Source of the DNA: Jejubacter calystegiae
GTDB lineage: Bacteria; Pseudomonadota; Gammaproteobacteria; Enterobacterales; Enterobacteriaceae
NCBI RefSeq assembly: GCF_005671395.1
Contig: NZ_CP040428.1
Span: forward strand, 1,674,001 to 1,738,000
Length of the DNA: 64,000 nt
Reading direction: 5' to 3'
The notes under the pieces were generated by a model that worked only from the letters and a program-made list of their open reading frames with translations, was not told the DNA's origin and did no database searches. The position numbers and the translations under genes were made by a program. Position 1 is the first letter of the stretch. Every line of letters begins with the position of its first letter. Positions 51,847-61,176 of this stretch are shown here, piece by piece.

Positions 51847-51978
51847 CCCCCTCCCTGACCTGCTGTATCGCCCGGGTCAGTTGCCCGACGTTCCGCAATT
51901 TTCCTGACTCCGCTCGCGCGAAGCCCGCTGTACCGTCCATACTTAAGCCATAGCCACATTTATGGAGGGATTCCTGTG

Positions 51979-53613
51979 ATGCAATGGCACACTCACACCG
52001 TGTTTAATCAACCCACTCCGTTACACAACAGCAACCTCTTTCTGTCTGACTGCCCGTTGCTCGATGCGGTTAATCGTGAGGGGGGCGGTTGGGATGTCGA
52101 CGTGCTCGCCAGTATCGGCCAGCAGTTGGGCACTGCTGAATCGCTGGAGCTTGGCAGGCTGGCGAATGCTAATCCCCCCGAGTTGCTGCGCTACGATCCC
52201 AGTGGGCAGCGTCTGGATGACGTGCGCTTTCATCCGGCCTGGCATCTGCTGATGCAGGGGCTGTGCGCTAACCGGGTGCACAACCTGCCGTGGCAGGAAG
52301 ATGTCCGTAAAGGCGCCTTCGTGGCCCGGGCGGCACGCTTTATGCTGCATGCCCAGGTGGAGGCGGGAACGCTCTGCCCTGTGACCATGACCATGGCCGC
52401 CACACCGTTACTGATGCGCCACCTGCCAGCGGTCTTTGCCGACTGGCGCAAACCGTTAATGAGCGATCGCTACGATGCTCATCTGCTGCCCGGTGGCCAG
52501 AAACGCGGATTACTGATTGGGATGGGAATGACCGAAAAACAGGGTGGCTCTGATGTGTTGAGCAACACCACCCAGGCCACCCCTTTTGAACAGCGCGGCC
52601 CTGGAGAGGCCTACCGGTTGGTGGGCCATAAATGGTTCTTTTCAGTGCCGCAGAGCGATGCCCATCTGGTCCTGGCCCGGACAGAAGGGGGCATTTCCTG
52701 CTTCTTCGTGCCGCGCTTCCTGCCGGACGGTCAACGTAACGCCATTCGTATGGAACGACTGAAAGACAAGCTGGGTAACCGTTCTAATGCCAGCGCTGAA
52801 GTCGAATTTCAGGATGCCGCAGGCTGGCTTATCGGTGAAGAGGGGGAAGGGGTTCGACGGATTCTGGAGATGGGCGGCATGACGCGTTTCGACTGCGCGT
52901 TGGGCAGCCATGGCCTGATGCGCCGGGCGTTCTCCATTGCGCTGTATCATACCCATCAGCGTCAGGCCTTCGGAAAGAACCTGATTGACCAGCCGTTGAT
53001 GCGCCAGACGCTGGGGCGCATGGCGCTGATTCTGGAAGGGCAAACCGCCTTCCTGTTCCGGCTGGCCCGGGCGTGGGAAGGGGGAAATGACGAGCGGGAG
53101 CGTGCCTGGCGGCGGCTGTTTACCCCGGCGGCCAAGTTTACCCTCTGTAAAGATGGCATCCCCTTCGTGGCCGAGGCGATGGAAGCGCTGGGGGGCATCG
53201 GCTACTGTGAAGAGAGCGAACTGCCGCGTCTCTACCGTGAAATGCCGGTCAACAGTATCTGGGAAGGCTCTGGAAATATCATGTGCCTTGACGTGCTGCG
53301 GGCGCTCGCCACCCAGAGCGGTATGATAGAGATGTTAAAAGTGGAGTTTGATGAGGTCAAAGGGCAGAGTCGCCATTTCGATCGCGCCTGGCGTCAGCTC
53401 CAGCGGCGTCTCACCAATCCGCGCGAAGAGTATGGCCGGACGATAACCCGACAGCTGGCGCTACTGGCAAGCGGTGCCCAGTTGCTGCGCCACCTTTCGC
53501 CGCCGCTGGCCGAAGCCTGGTGCAGAATACGGCTCGATCCGCGTGGCGATACGCTGCTGCCAGAGCGCCAGCTTGGCAATTTACTGCTGCGGGCATCGGG
53601 AGGTGTGTGCTAA
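51979..53613 (+). CDS. aidB: AidB, acyl-CoA dehydrogenase-like alkylation response flavoprotein
   Basis: A 544-residue member of the acyl-CoA dehydrogenase superfamily, induced in E. coli by Ada and RpoS and able to bind DNA. FAD-fold blocks include GMTEKQGGSDVLSNTT, GHKWFFSVPQSDAHLVLA and EALGGIGYCEESELPRLYRE. ATG 51979 matches the E. coli N-terminus; the preceding codon is an in-frame GTG with better spacing from GGAGG, so the start is uncertain by one residue. It is next to yjfN as in E. coli, but the yjf genes that precede it there are missing. Confidence 0.94.
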   Translation: MQWHTHTVFNQPTPLHNSNLFLSDCPLLDAVNREGGGWDVDVLASIGQQLGTAESLELGRLANANPPELLRYDPSGQRLDDVRFHPAWHLLMQGLCANRVHNLPWQEDVRKGAFVARAARFMLHAQVEAGTLCPVTMTMAATPLLMRHLPAVFADWRKPLMSDRYDAHLLPGGQKRGLLIGMGMTEKQGGSDVLSNTTQATPFEQRGPGEAYRLVGHKWFFSVPQSDAHLVLARTEGGISCFFVPRFLPDGQRNAIRMERLKDKLGNRSNASAEVEFQDAAGWLIGEEGEGVRRILEMGGMTRFDCALGSHGLMRRAFSIALYHTHQRQAFGKNLIDQPLMRQTLGRMALILEGQTAFLFRLARAWEGGNDERERAWRRLFTPAAKFTLCKDGIPFVAEAMEALGGIGYCEESELPRLYREMPVNSIWEGSGNIMCLDVLRALATQSGMIEMLKVEFDEVKGQSRHFDRAWRQLQRRLTNPREEYGRTITRQLALLASGAQLLRHLSPPLAEAWCRIRLDPRGDTLLPERQLGNLLLRASGGVC

Positions 53614-53675
53614 CAGAGGGGAACGAACGGCCCGGTCAGATGAGTGAACGGGGCCGTTGTCAGGGAGTCGACGGT

Positions 53676-53951
53676 TCAGGCATAGAGTATCGCCTGCACG
53701 CGCCAGTTGTCCGGGATCTGATTTTCCTGCACCCGAACAATACGATAGTAAGAGGCGCCCCGTTCATCCGCCTTCTGCGCCACAATATGTTCCATATCCT
53801 GCATATCTTCACTGAGTGCGTTCACCCAGATGGTGCCTATCTCATTCAGGCCGGTCACCCGGTCGGCGCGCGCTTCTTCAGCGGAGCGCGCAAAGGGGGT
53901 GATCAGCCCGACAGACGACAGTACGGCGGGTAGTGCCAGCGTTCGTGTCAT
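53676..53951 (-). CDS. yjfN: YjfN, DUF1471 (YhcN-like) small periplasmic protein
   Basis: A 91-residue protein, the E. coli length. An N-terminal hydrophobic export signal is followed by the DUF1471 fold: VTGLNEIGTIWVNALSEDM, VAQKADERGASYYRIVRV and the end NWRVQAILYA. E. coli YjfN is a short-lived periplasmic protein reported to activate the protease DegP. It is convergent with aidB and followed upstream by the related bsmA gene, as in E. coli. Confidence 0.87.
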   Translation of the reverse strand: MTRTLALPAVLSSVGLITPFARSAEEARADRVTGLNEIGTIWVNALSEDMQDMEHIVAQKADERGASYYRIVRVQENQIPDNWRVQAILYA

Positions 53952-54075
53952 AAGCAGCTCCTTTTCATATACCCCGGTCTTAGGATCTTCCTTGATTCAC
54001 TTCGTCCTTTGTTGCCGCAGGTCTGGCTTCCATTGTGCACACGAAACGGATAAGTGCGTGCAAAGACGTGTAAGA

Positions 54076-54405
54076 CTAAGCAAAGGGCACGTGTCCTGGA
54101 TCACGGTACAGAGTCGCCTGTACGTGCCACTGTCCTGGCACCACCGTTTCATCATTCATGACGATAACGTAGAAATCGGCGCCAGCGGCCACGGCCTTGT
54201 TATAGATGGCAGCTTCGCCGTCCGAGGGGGCTCCCCGAACGATAACGCTCGCCGAACCGATTCTTTGCAACCCCTGAGTCTGATAGCGCTGAATTTGTTG
54301 GGGGTGATCGCTTACCGGCGGCGGTGGCTGCGGCGTTCCCTGAAGCACGGAACAGGCTGTCAGAGAGAGTGCCAGTAGCACGGATGCAGACCATCGTATA
54401 AACAT
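54076..54405 (-). CDS. bsmA: BsmA, DUF1471 biofilm/stress lipoprotein
   Basis: A 109-residue lipoprotein. The signal peptide ends with lipobox LTAC (cysteine 18). A Pro-rich spacer and a DUF1471 domain follow (IQRYQTQGLQRIGSASVIVRG, AAGADFYVIVMNDE, GQWHVQATLY). E. coli BsmA (YjfO) affects biofilm formation and resistance to peroxide and DNA stress. It lies between yjfN and divergent yjfP, as in E. coli. The 195-bp gap to yjfP must hold both promoters. Confidence 0.87.
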   Translation of the reverse strand: MFIRWSASVLLALSLTACSVLQGTPQPPPPVSDHPQQIQRYQTQGLQRIGSASVIVRGAPSDGEAAIYNKAVAAGADFYVIVMNDETVVPGQWHVQATLYRDPGHVPFA

Positions 54406-54600
54406 CGTTCATTTCCTTTTAGGAATTATTGTAGCCAGTAGATGCGGTATCACCAGGGACAGGATCGCAATTCTGTTAACCTGAGCGGCTTCGGATTACT
54501 ATTTGGCAACAATTGATCACCCACTACGTAACACATCTTGCCAGTCGTTGGGCATTGCGCGAAAGTCAGTGTCAGAGCGCTGAGACAACGGGATGCCAAA

Positions 54601-55326
54601 ATGATTGAGATTGAAACCGACCGCCTGGCGGACATAAGCGTGCTGCGCGCGGCACCTGCCGGGCAAGCAAACCGGCCGCTGCCCACCCTGATTTTTTATC
54701 ATGGGTTTACCTCATCGAAACTGGTTTATAGCTATTTCGCCGTAGCGCTGGCTCAGGCGGGATTTCGGGTCGTCATGCCCGACGCTTTCGATCACGGTGA
54801 ACGGTTTTCCGGGGATGCGGAAGGGCGGCTGGGTCGTTTCTGGCAGATATTGTTGCGTAACTTTGAGGAGTTTCCGGCGCTGGCCGCCGAGCTGGAAGAC
54901 CGGGGGCTGGTGGCTGAAGGGCGTCTGGGCGTTGGCGGTGCCTCTATGGGAGGCATGACCGCGTTGGGCCTGCTGGCCCGTCATCCACAACTGCGCTGCG
55001 GCGCCAGCCTGATGGGTTCGGGTTACTATATGACGCTGGCGCATACGCTGTTTCCGCCCGTCGGCAACGTTGAGCGCGCCATCGCCGCGCTGGCGGCCTA
55101 TGACGTGGGGCATCAACTGGCGAGCCTGGCAACGCGCCCGTTACTGCTCTGGCATGGAGAAGAGGATGACGTGGTGCCCGCCGTAGAGACGCTAAGGCTC
55201 CAGCAGGCGCTGATACAGCAAGGGCTGGACGGTAACTTGCGCTGCGAATGGCAGCAGGGCGTGCGACACCGCATCACGCCAGAAGCGCTGGCGTGCACGG
55301 TGGATTTTTTCGGGCAGCATCTGTAG
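54601..55326 (+). CDS. yjfP: alpha/beta-hydrolase esterase YjfP
   Basis: A 241-residue carboxylesterase. The oxyanion-hole region FYHGFTSSK and nucleophile elbow GGASMGGMTALG (catalytic Ser) are clear. The Asp lies in LLWHGEEDDVVPA and the His in GVRHRITPEA. ATG 54601 gives the E. coli N-terminus MIEIE. A frame open 21 codons further upstream is probably non-coding. The stop lies only 4 bp from the stop of the truncated yjfY on the other strand, where E. coli has the whole ula ascorbate locus. Confidence 0.92.
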   Translation: MIEIETDRLADISVLRAAPAGQANRPLPTLIFYHGFTSSKLVYSYFAVALAQAGFRVVMPDAFDHGERFSGDAEGRLGRFWQILLRNFEEFPALAAELEDRGLVAEGRLGVGGASMGGMTALGLLARHPQLRCGASLMGSGYYMTLAHTLFPPVGNVERAIAALAAYDVGHQLASLATRPLLLWHGEEDDVVPAVETLRLQQALIQQGLDGNLRCEWQQGVRHRITPEALACTVDFFGQHL

Positions 55327-55330
55327 GGGC

Positions 55331-55543
55331 TCACAGCATTTCAGCGGGTGAGACGACTTCAGGCGGTTCCTGTTCTTCGGGCGCTTCACTGGCGCTATGA
55401 CGATTAATGTAGATCACCCCAAGGCTCTGGACGTCATCCATATCGCGTGCCAGCGCCTGAGGCGACTGGGCGCTGATGGCGCCGGTAACGGGCGCGGACA
55501 CAATAAGCATCAGCGTGACGATAATAAAAAATAATGTTTTCAT
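55331..55543 (-). pseudogene. yjfY: truncated yjfY (DUF1471), 3' half lost
   Basis: A 70-codon frame opens with a signal peptide (MKTLFFIIVTLMLIVSAPVT and on) and the start of a DUF1471 domain (ARDMDDVQSLGVIYINRHSASEA), the same phrase as E. coli YjfY. It then runs into PEEQEPPEVVSPAEML and stops. The rest of the domain (the ADExGASYYxI and final LY strands) is missing. The cut lies against the yjfP 3' end. In E. coli the ula genes occupy this junction, so a deletion of that region could have removed the yjfY end. It may still be expressed as a short peptide. Confidence 0.7.
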
Positions 55544-55866
55544 GATGATGCGCTCCACTACTGCGTGAGCAGGCTCCTTTTCCACGGCGCCTTGCTCGCT
55601 GTGAACCGACGATCGTTTTGTCCCTGGTTACCCGATAACGCAACGGTATAATCACTATTGTTATTAATTGTAGATTTCTCCAGGAGCGGCAGTGTGGCGA
55701 TGCGTGCCTTTATTTCACCTTTTTATTGCTGCGCGGCGTTGAGTTTGTAGCCGGTTACCAGTAGAATGGCGCGTCAATTTTTCAGCCGATCTAAACACGT
55801 TCCTTGCCTCCCCGGGCCCCGGCTGACCCAGACAGGAGGCTGAATAATCCGTAAGGAGCAAAATCG
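55544..55866. other. yjfY-rpsF intergenic region
   Basis: 323 bp between divergent yjfY and rpsF. A perfect -10 hexamer TATAAT at 55647-55652, facing rpsF, is the best promoter candidate, with no good -35. The last 60 bases form the rpsF leader structure, listed separately. Confidence 0.45.
55806..55840 (+). promoter_or_regulatory. S6:S18 ribosomal protein leader of the rpsF operon
   Basis: GCCTCC pairs with GGAGGC around a CCGGGCCCCGG-containing internal region, just upstream of the rpsF ribosome site. It matches the E. coli rpsF leader, at which the S6:S18 complex represses its own operon. Confidence 0.7.
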
Positions 55867-56271
55867 ATGCGTCATTACGAAATCGTTTTTATGGTCCATC
55901 CTGACCAGAGCGAACAGGTTCCGGGCATGATCGAGCGTTACACCGGTGTTATCACTGGTGCTGAAGGCCAGATCCATCGTCTGGAAGACTGGGGCCGTCG
56001 TCAGCTGGCTTATCCGATCAACAAACTGCACAAAGCACACTACGTTCTGCTGAACGTGGAAGCTCCGCAGGAAGCGATCGATGAGCTGGAAACCAGCTTC
56101 CGCTTCAACGATGCCGTTATCCGCAGCATGGTCATGCGTACCAAGCAGGCTGTGACTGAAGCTTCCCCGATGGTTAAAGCGAAAGATGAGCGTCGCGAAC
56201 AGCGTCGTGAAGAGAGCGCTTCTACCAGCGACAACGCTGAAGCCTCTAATGCTGGGGATTCTGAAGAGTAA
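55867..56271 (+). CDS. rpsF: 30S ribosomal protein S6
   Basis: A 134-residue protein of the 30S platform, beginning [20 protein letters not shown]. The ferredoxin-like fold is conserved, as is the acidic C-terminal tail ending GDSEE, to which RimK adds glutamates in E. coli. It is the first gene of rpsF-priB-rpsR-rplI, preceded by AAGGAG and a leader hairpin used for autoregulation with S18. Confidence 0.98.
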   Translation: MRHYEIVFMVHPDQSEQVPGMIERYTGVITGAEGQIHRLEDWGRRQLAYPINKLHKAHYVLLNVEAPQEAIDELETSFRFNDAVIRSMVMRTKQAVTEASPMVKAKDERREQRREESASTSDNAEASNAGDSEE

Positions 56272-56277
56272 TTACTG

Positions 56278-56824
<547 letters not shown>

Positions 56825-56853
56825 TCGGCCACGGTCCATTAATACGACTTTGA

Positions 56854-57315
<462 letters not shown>

Positions 57316-57334
57316 GCGACGCGTTTCGTTTAAG

Positions 57335-57365
57335 TAAAAAAGCCGACCTCAGGGTCGGCTTTTTC
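57335..57365 (+). terminator. intrinsic terminator of the rpsF operon
   Basis: AAAAAGCCGACC/GGTCGGCTTTTT hairpin with a short loop and T-run. It also lies between convergent rplI and ytfB and may act in both directions. Confidence 0.9.
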
Positions 57366-57380
57366 ATTTCAGATTCGAGG

Positions 57381-58004
57381 TTAGCGTACCCGCAGGAAGC
57401 TGCCATCCGGCTGGCGGGTAAACAGCACCTGCTGTTCGCTGCCCTCGACCGTCAGACCGGTCACCACGCCACCTGCATTCTGGCGAATCTTCACCACCTG
57501 GCCCTGTTGCAGGCTGCTTAGCGGTTTGCCTTGCCCTTCAACCTTCGCCATAGCGTAAACGTCGGCTGGCGGCAGTCCGTGGTCACGGAAAACCTGGGCC
57601 AGAGTTTTGCCTGACTCCACGCGATAGCTGCGCCACTGCTGCTCGATATCGTTATTCTGATAAGGAATGGGGGCCTGGCTTTCATCCTGCTCCTGAACCC
57701 GGGCGGACTCCGTCGGCAGCGTAGCGGGCTGGCTGGGCTGTGCGGATCCGCTGCCGCGGTTATTTACCACGGAAGGCATGGGGGCAGGGGCATCATTATT
57801 CATATGCAACTGCGCTTCGCGGGAGTCGCGATCGGCTTCAGGGGCCGGTTTGGAACCCGGCAGCAGAATGCCAATAACGATCAGTAGCGCGCCAATAATA
57901 ATACCGCGGCGATGCATGGGCGGTAGGGGATCCATCAGGCGTACCTGGTCCGGGGCGTGCCAAATCCGCGCCAGAATGGGGTTGTTTACGACTCGCTTTG
58001 GCAT
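57381..58004 (-). CDS. ytfB: OapA-family cell envelope protein YtfB
   Basis: A 207-residue single-pass protein (212 in E. coli). A basic cytoplasmic N-terminus leads to a membrane helix (GIIIGALLIVIGILLPG, residues about 34-50). A Pro/Gln/Ser-rich linker and the C-terminal OapA/LysM-like domain (WRSYRVESGKTLAQVFRDHG) follow. E. coli YtfB locates to the septum and its overproduction causes filamentation; Haemophilus OapA affects adherence. In E. coli yjfZ and ytfA lie between it and rplI; here they are absent. Confidence 0.9.
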   Translation of the reverse strand: MPKRVVNNPILARIWHAPDQVRLMDPLPPMHRRGIIIGALLIVIGILLPGSKPAPEADRDSREAQLHMNNDAPAPMPSVVNNRGSGSAQPSQPATLPTESARVQEQDESQAPIPYQNNDIEQQWRSYRVESGKTLAQVFRDHGLPPADVYAMAKVEGQGKPLSSLQQGQVVKIRQNAGGVVTGLTVEGSEQQVLFTRQPDGSFLRVR

Positions 58005-58267
58005 GCGACCTCCTGCTCCGTGAAAAATGTCTGCACCATGCCGTTTCCCGATGTCTGCGTGGCATAGCCTGATGGCGCCACGTCTGTCCTTTAGTATAGC
58101 CTGCTAACTGCTTGATGCAGGTAGCAATGTAAGGTTCCGTGACCGTATTCCCGCTATTGTTTCTCTTTCGCGCTGATTTGTCATCACCGATGAGCATTTT
58201 ACCCGACGCGGCCTGGCTGATATGCTGCCCGCTAATTTTCATAAACCGCAATAAAAAAGGAAAAGCC

Positions 58268-58888
58268 ATGACGACCCCTTCTTTTGAAAGCGTAGAGGCG
58301 CAAGCAAGTTACGGTATTGGTTTACAGGTGGGCCAGCAGCTGCGCGAGTCCGGTTTGCAGGGTCTGCTGCCGGAAGCTCTGCTGGCTGGCCTGCGCGATG
58401 CGCTGGAAGGGAACGCACCGGCAGTACCGGTAGACGTGGTTCATCGCGCCCTGCGCGAAGTTCACGAGCGTGCGGACGGCGTACGTCGCGAGCGCCAGCA
58501 GGCCATGGCGGAGGAAGGCCAGAAATTCCTGGAAGAGAACCAGAAGAAAGAAGGCGTCAGCACCACCGAGTCTGGCCTTCAGTTCCGGGTTATCACTCAG
58601 GGCGAAGGATCTATCCCTTCCCGTCAGGATCACGTGCGCGTTCACTACACCGGTAAGCTGATTGACGGTACCGTGTTCGACAGCTCCGTCGCCCGTGGCG
58701 AACCGGCTGAATTCCCGGTAAGCGGCGTGATCGCAGGTTGGATTGAAGCGCTGACCCTGATGCCGGTCGGCTCCAAATGGGAACTGGCGATTCCTTACGA
58801 ACTGGCCTACGGCGAGCGTGGCGCGGGCGCGGCTATCCCGCCGTTCAGCACCCTGGTGTTTGAAGTCGAGCTGCTGGATATCCTGTAA
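58268..58888 (+). CDS. fklB: FKBP-type peptidyl-prolyl cis-trans isomerase FklB (FKBP22)
   Basis: A 206-residue enzyme, the E. coli length. An N-terminal dimerisation domain ([20 protein letters not shown]) and a long helix precede the C-terminal FKBP fold. That fold has [33 protein letters not shown] and [17 protein letters not shown]. The frame continues 43 codons upstream, but AAAAAGG precedes ATG 58268 and the N-terminus [16 protein letters not shown] matches E. coli. It is cytoplasmic, with no signal peptide. Confidence 0.95.
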   Translation: MTTPSFESVEAQASYGIGLQVGQQLRESGLQGLLPEALLAGLRDALEGNAPAVPVDVVHRALREVHERADGVRRERQQAMAEEGQKFLEENQKKEGVSTTESGLQFRVITQGEGSIPSRQDHVRVHYTGKLIDGTVFDSSVARGEPAEFPVSGVIAGWIEALTLMPVGSKWELAIPYELAYGERGAGAAIPPFSTLVFEVELLDIL

Positions 58889-58904
58889 CAGTACAGCGCG
58901 ATAC

Positions 58905-58937
58905 AAAAGAGGCGGGCCACTGGTCCGCCTCTTTTTG
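58905..58937 (+). terminator. intrinsic terminator of fklB
   Basis: AAAGAGGCGG.CC/GG.CCGCCTCTTT hairpin with loop ACT runs into TTTTTG, 16 bases past the stop. Confidence 0.88.
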
Positions 58938-58982
58938 TTTGTGACCGCCACCCCGATCTTTATTTTCCGTGATTGCATTAAT

Positions 58983-59006
58983 CGCTATATATATTGATAT
59001 ATATCG
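58983..59006. promoter_or_regulatory. Mo-box-like (ModE-type) operator
   Basis: CGCTATATA-N6-TATATATCG forms a 24-bp inverted repeat of the shape CGnTATATA-N6-TATATAnCG, which resembles the binding site of molybdate-responsive ModE. It sits 25 bp before the start codon of an oxyanion ABC transporter, across the expected promoter. Confidence 0.6.
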
Positions 59007-59030
59007 ACTCTATCTCTTCCGGAGGTCAGG

Positions 59031-59768
59031 ATGACCCATTTCTTTTTACGCTTTCTGTTACTGGCTTTGCTGGTCTCGCCGCTTTATGGCGCCGAACTCC
59101 ATCTTTATGCGGGAGCCGGATTACGAAAACCGGTGGAGGCGGTGGTAAGCCGTTTTGAACAGGAAACCGGGAACCGGGTGCTTGTCGAATATGGCGGATC
59201 TGGCCAGATCCTGGCCCGGTATCGACTCACGGGGAAGGGCGATCTTTTCCTGGCTGGCTCGGCGGCTTATATCAATGAGCTGCGTGGCAATGCGATCGCC
59301 TCTTTCCCCGTTGCGCGCCATATCCCGGTGGTGGCGGTACGTAAAGACAGAGCTGAGGGAATTCATTCGCTTCAGGATCTGGCTGCCAGCTCATTGACTC
59401 TGGGAATGGGCGACGCCAGTGCGATTGCCCTGGGGAAGAGCGGCGAACAGTTGCTTGACGCCTCCGGCACAGGAGACGCGCTGCGTAGCCGGGTGGTGGT
59501 GCGCACGGCCACCATTAAACAACTGGTGATCTACCTGCTGAACGGTGATGTGGACGCGGCCATTCTGGGGCGCTCCGATGCACTAAAACATCGTGACCGT
59601 CTGGTGATTCTGCCTTCTCCATCCGGTGGGCCGGAAGAGGTAGCTACGCTGACTCTGCTCTCTTCCAGCGCCGATCCCCGACTGGCCCGCCAGCTCGCCG
59701 AACGCTTTGTGTCGCCCCAGGGACGTCAGGCGTTTCTTGATGCGGGTTTTCTGGCGCCAGCGCAGTAA
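59031..59768 (+). CDS. molybdate/tungstate-type ABC transporter substrate-binding protein
   Basis: A 245-residue periplasmic protein. The signal peptide MTHFFLRFLLLALLVSPLYG is followed by the ModA-like fold: ELHLYAGAGLRKPVEAVVSR, VLVEYGGSGQILAR (anion-contact Ser/Gly) and GDLFLAGSAAYI. The C-terminus has FVSPQGRQAFLDAGFLAP, a phrase usual in ModA/WtpA/TupA relatives. It is the first gene of a three-gene importer operon behind a Mo-box-like operator, with GGAGG before the ATG. The substrate is an oxyanion, most likely molybdate or tungstate; sulfate is less likely. E. coli has no genes here between fklB and cycA. Confidence 0.82.
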   Translation: MTHFFLRFLLLALLVSPLYGAELHLYAGAGLRKPVEAVVSRFEQETGNRVLVEYGGSGQILARYRLTGKGDLFLAGSAAYINELRGNAIASFPVARHIPVVAVRKDRAEGIHSLQDLAASSLTLGMGDASAIALGKSGEQLLDASGTGDALRSRVVVRTATIKQLVIYLLNGDVDAAILGRSDALKHRDRLVILPSPSGGPEEVATLTLLSSSADPRLARQLAERFVSPQGRQAFLDAGFLAPAQ

Positions 59769-59807
59769 GGGGGTCTTCTGGCAAAGCTGGCGCTGTTTCC
59801 TTTAGGA

Positions 59808-60557
59808 GTGATGCTGCTGCTGGTGGCAGGGTCGCTCTGTTCACTGATTTTCCAACTGGAGCCGGGCATACTCCGGAGTATGTCCGGCGATCCCGAACTG
59901 CGCTTTGCGCTGCTGCTTTCACTGGCAACGTCCAGCTGCTCACTGCTGCTGGCGCTGATTATCGCCGTTCCGGCGGCCTGGGCGCTGACGCGGCTCGACT
60001 TCCCAGGTCGCGGCCTCGTTAATGTGCTGCTTGACCTGCCGCTGGTTACGCCACCGCTGGTCGTCGGGTTGGGGCTACTGTTATTGTTGGGGCAGCAGGG
60101 GCCGTTCTCTCCCGTACTGTCTGGTCTGCTCTTTTCGCCAGCAGGCGTCATCATCGCCCAGACCTACGTAGCCAGCGCGATCCTTCTGCGTGCGGCCAGC
60201 GGCGCTTTCAGCGCGATTGAGAGCGGCTATCTGCTGACGGCGCAGAACCTGGGGCTGACGCCGCTGAAGACACTGATACTGGTAGAAATTCCCCTGTGCT
60301 GGCCGTCGCTGCTTAGCGGCTGCGTACTGGCGTTTTCCCGGGCCTGCGGCGAGTTTGGCGCCACGCTGATGCTGGCTGGCGCCGTCAGACTGAAAACCGA
60401 AACGCTGCCGGTCGCGGTTTATCTGAATATCGCGACCGGGGACTTCTCGCGGGCCATTGGCTGCGCGCTGGCGCTGATACTGCTGGCGGGTGTGCTACTG
60501 CTGGTGTTGCGCGGCCTGCAATATCTGGGGGAAAGCCGCAGTGCTGCGCGTGGATAA
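59808..60557 (+). CDS. molybdate/tungstate-type ABC transporter permease
   Basis: About 249 residues with five or six membrane helices. The EAA loop, which docks the ATPase, is LTAQNLGLTPLKTLILVEIP. The end of the loop region, FSRACGEFGATLMLAGA, is diagnostic of the ModB/CysT family. The start is unclear. GTG 59808 is given, but it has no properly spaced ribosome site. The open frame continues upstream to 59769 as LLAKLALFPLG, which reads like the true N-terminus. AAGGGGG lies just before a CTG codon at 59778, so a CTG start is possible. It overlaps the ATPase gene by 17 nt. Confidence 0.82.
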   Translation: MMLLLVAGSLCSLIFQLEPGILRSMSGDPELRFALLLSLATSSCSLLLALIIAVPAAWALTRLDFPGRGLVNVLLDLPLVTPPLVVGLGLLLLLGQQGPFSPVLSGLLFSPAGVIIAQTYVASAILLRAASGAFSAIESGYLLTAQNLGLTPLKTLILVEIPLCWPSLLSGCVLAFSRACGEFGATLMLAGAVRLKTETLPVAVYLNIATGDFSRAIGCALALILLAGVLLLVLRGLQYLGESRSAARG

Positions 60558-61176
60558 TCTGTCCGCAGGTGTGCTGAAGCCGATCAGTTTGCGGGTGCCC
60601 GCAGGTTCGGTTGCGGCGATTTGTGGTCCTTCGGGAAGCGGCAAGACGACGTTGCTGAAGGCGATTGCCGGTATGATCTCCAGCCGTGGAGCGGTGGAGA
60701 TTGATGGCCGTAGCGTAGCGCGGCTACCGCCCTGGCGCCGCCCCTGTCGCTATCTGGATCAACAGCTCTGGCTCTTCCCCTGGCTGACGCTGGACGGTCA
60801 TCTCAGACTGGCGCAGTATGCCGCGGGCCAGCCTTTATGTCCCCTGGCCAGGCGGCAGGTGCTGGTGCAGATGGAGATTGAGCATCTGAGAGATCGCTAC
60901 CCCGGACAGATCTCCGGCGGCGAGCGGCAGCGGGCAGCGCTGGCCCGGGCGCTGATCTCCCGCCCGCCGCTACTACTGCTGGATGAACCTTTTGCCAGCC
61001 TCGACTGGGCGACCCGGACCCGGCTCTGGCGCGTGATTCGCGAACTGCGTGGCGGCGCCACCGCTTTGGTGCTGGTCACCCATGAACCCCGTGATGCCTG
61101 GGCACTGGCGGAACAGTGCTGGCATTTGCATCAGGGGCGACTGCTGCCGGACTGCCGCCAGACGCGTCATTATTGA
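60541..61176 (+). CDS. ABC transporter ATP-binding protein (molybdate/tungstate-type importer)
   Basis: A 211-residue ATPase. Walker A is GPSGSGKTTLL, the Q-loop region is YLDQQLWLFPW, the signature is SGGERQRAALARAL, Walker B is LLLLDEPFASLD and the H-loop is LVTHEPRDAW. It lacks the C-terminal mop domain of ModC, so it is shorter than E. coli ModC and regulatory oxyanion binding is absent. GTG 60541 is preferred to an ATG upstream that reads through Cys/Trp-rich nonsense; GGGGG lies nine bases before. It ends the operon; an AT-rich gap leads to cycA. Confidence 0.85.
   Translation: MLRVDNLSAGVLKPISLRVPAGSVAAICGPSGSGKTTLLKAIAGMISSRGAVEIDGRSVARLPPWRRPCRYLDQQLWLFPWLTLDGHLRLAQYAAGQPLCPLARRQVLVQMEIEHLRDRYPGQISGGERQRAALARALISRPPLLLLDEPFASLDWATRTRLWRVIRELRGGATALVLVTHEPRDAWALAEQCWHLHQGRLLPDCRQTRHY

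Noticed and set aside
53626..53658. AACGGCCC/GGGCCGTT stem-loop after aidB as a terminator
   Set aside because: A 17-base loop and no T-run; convergent aidB and yjfN may use it, but the evidence is too thin.
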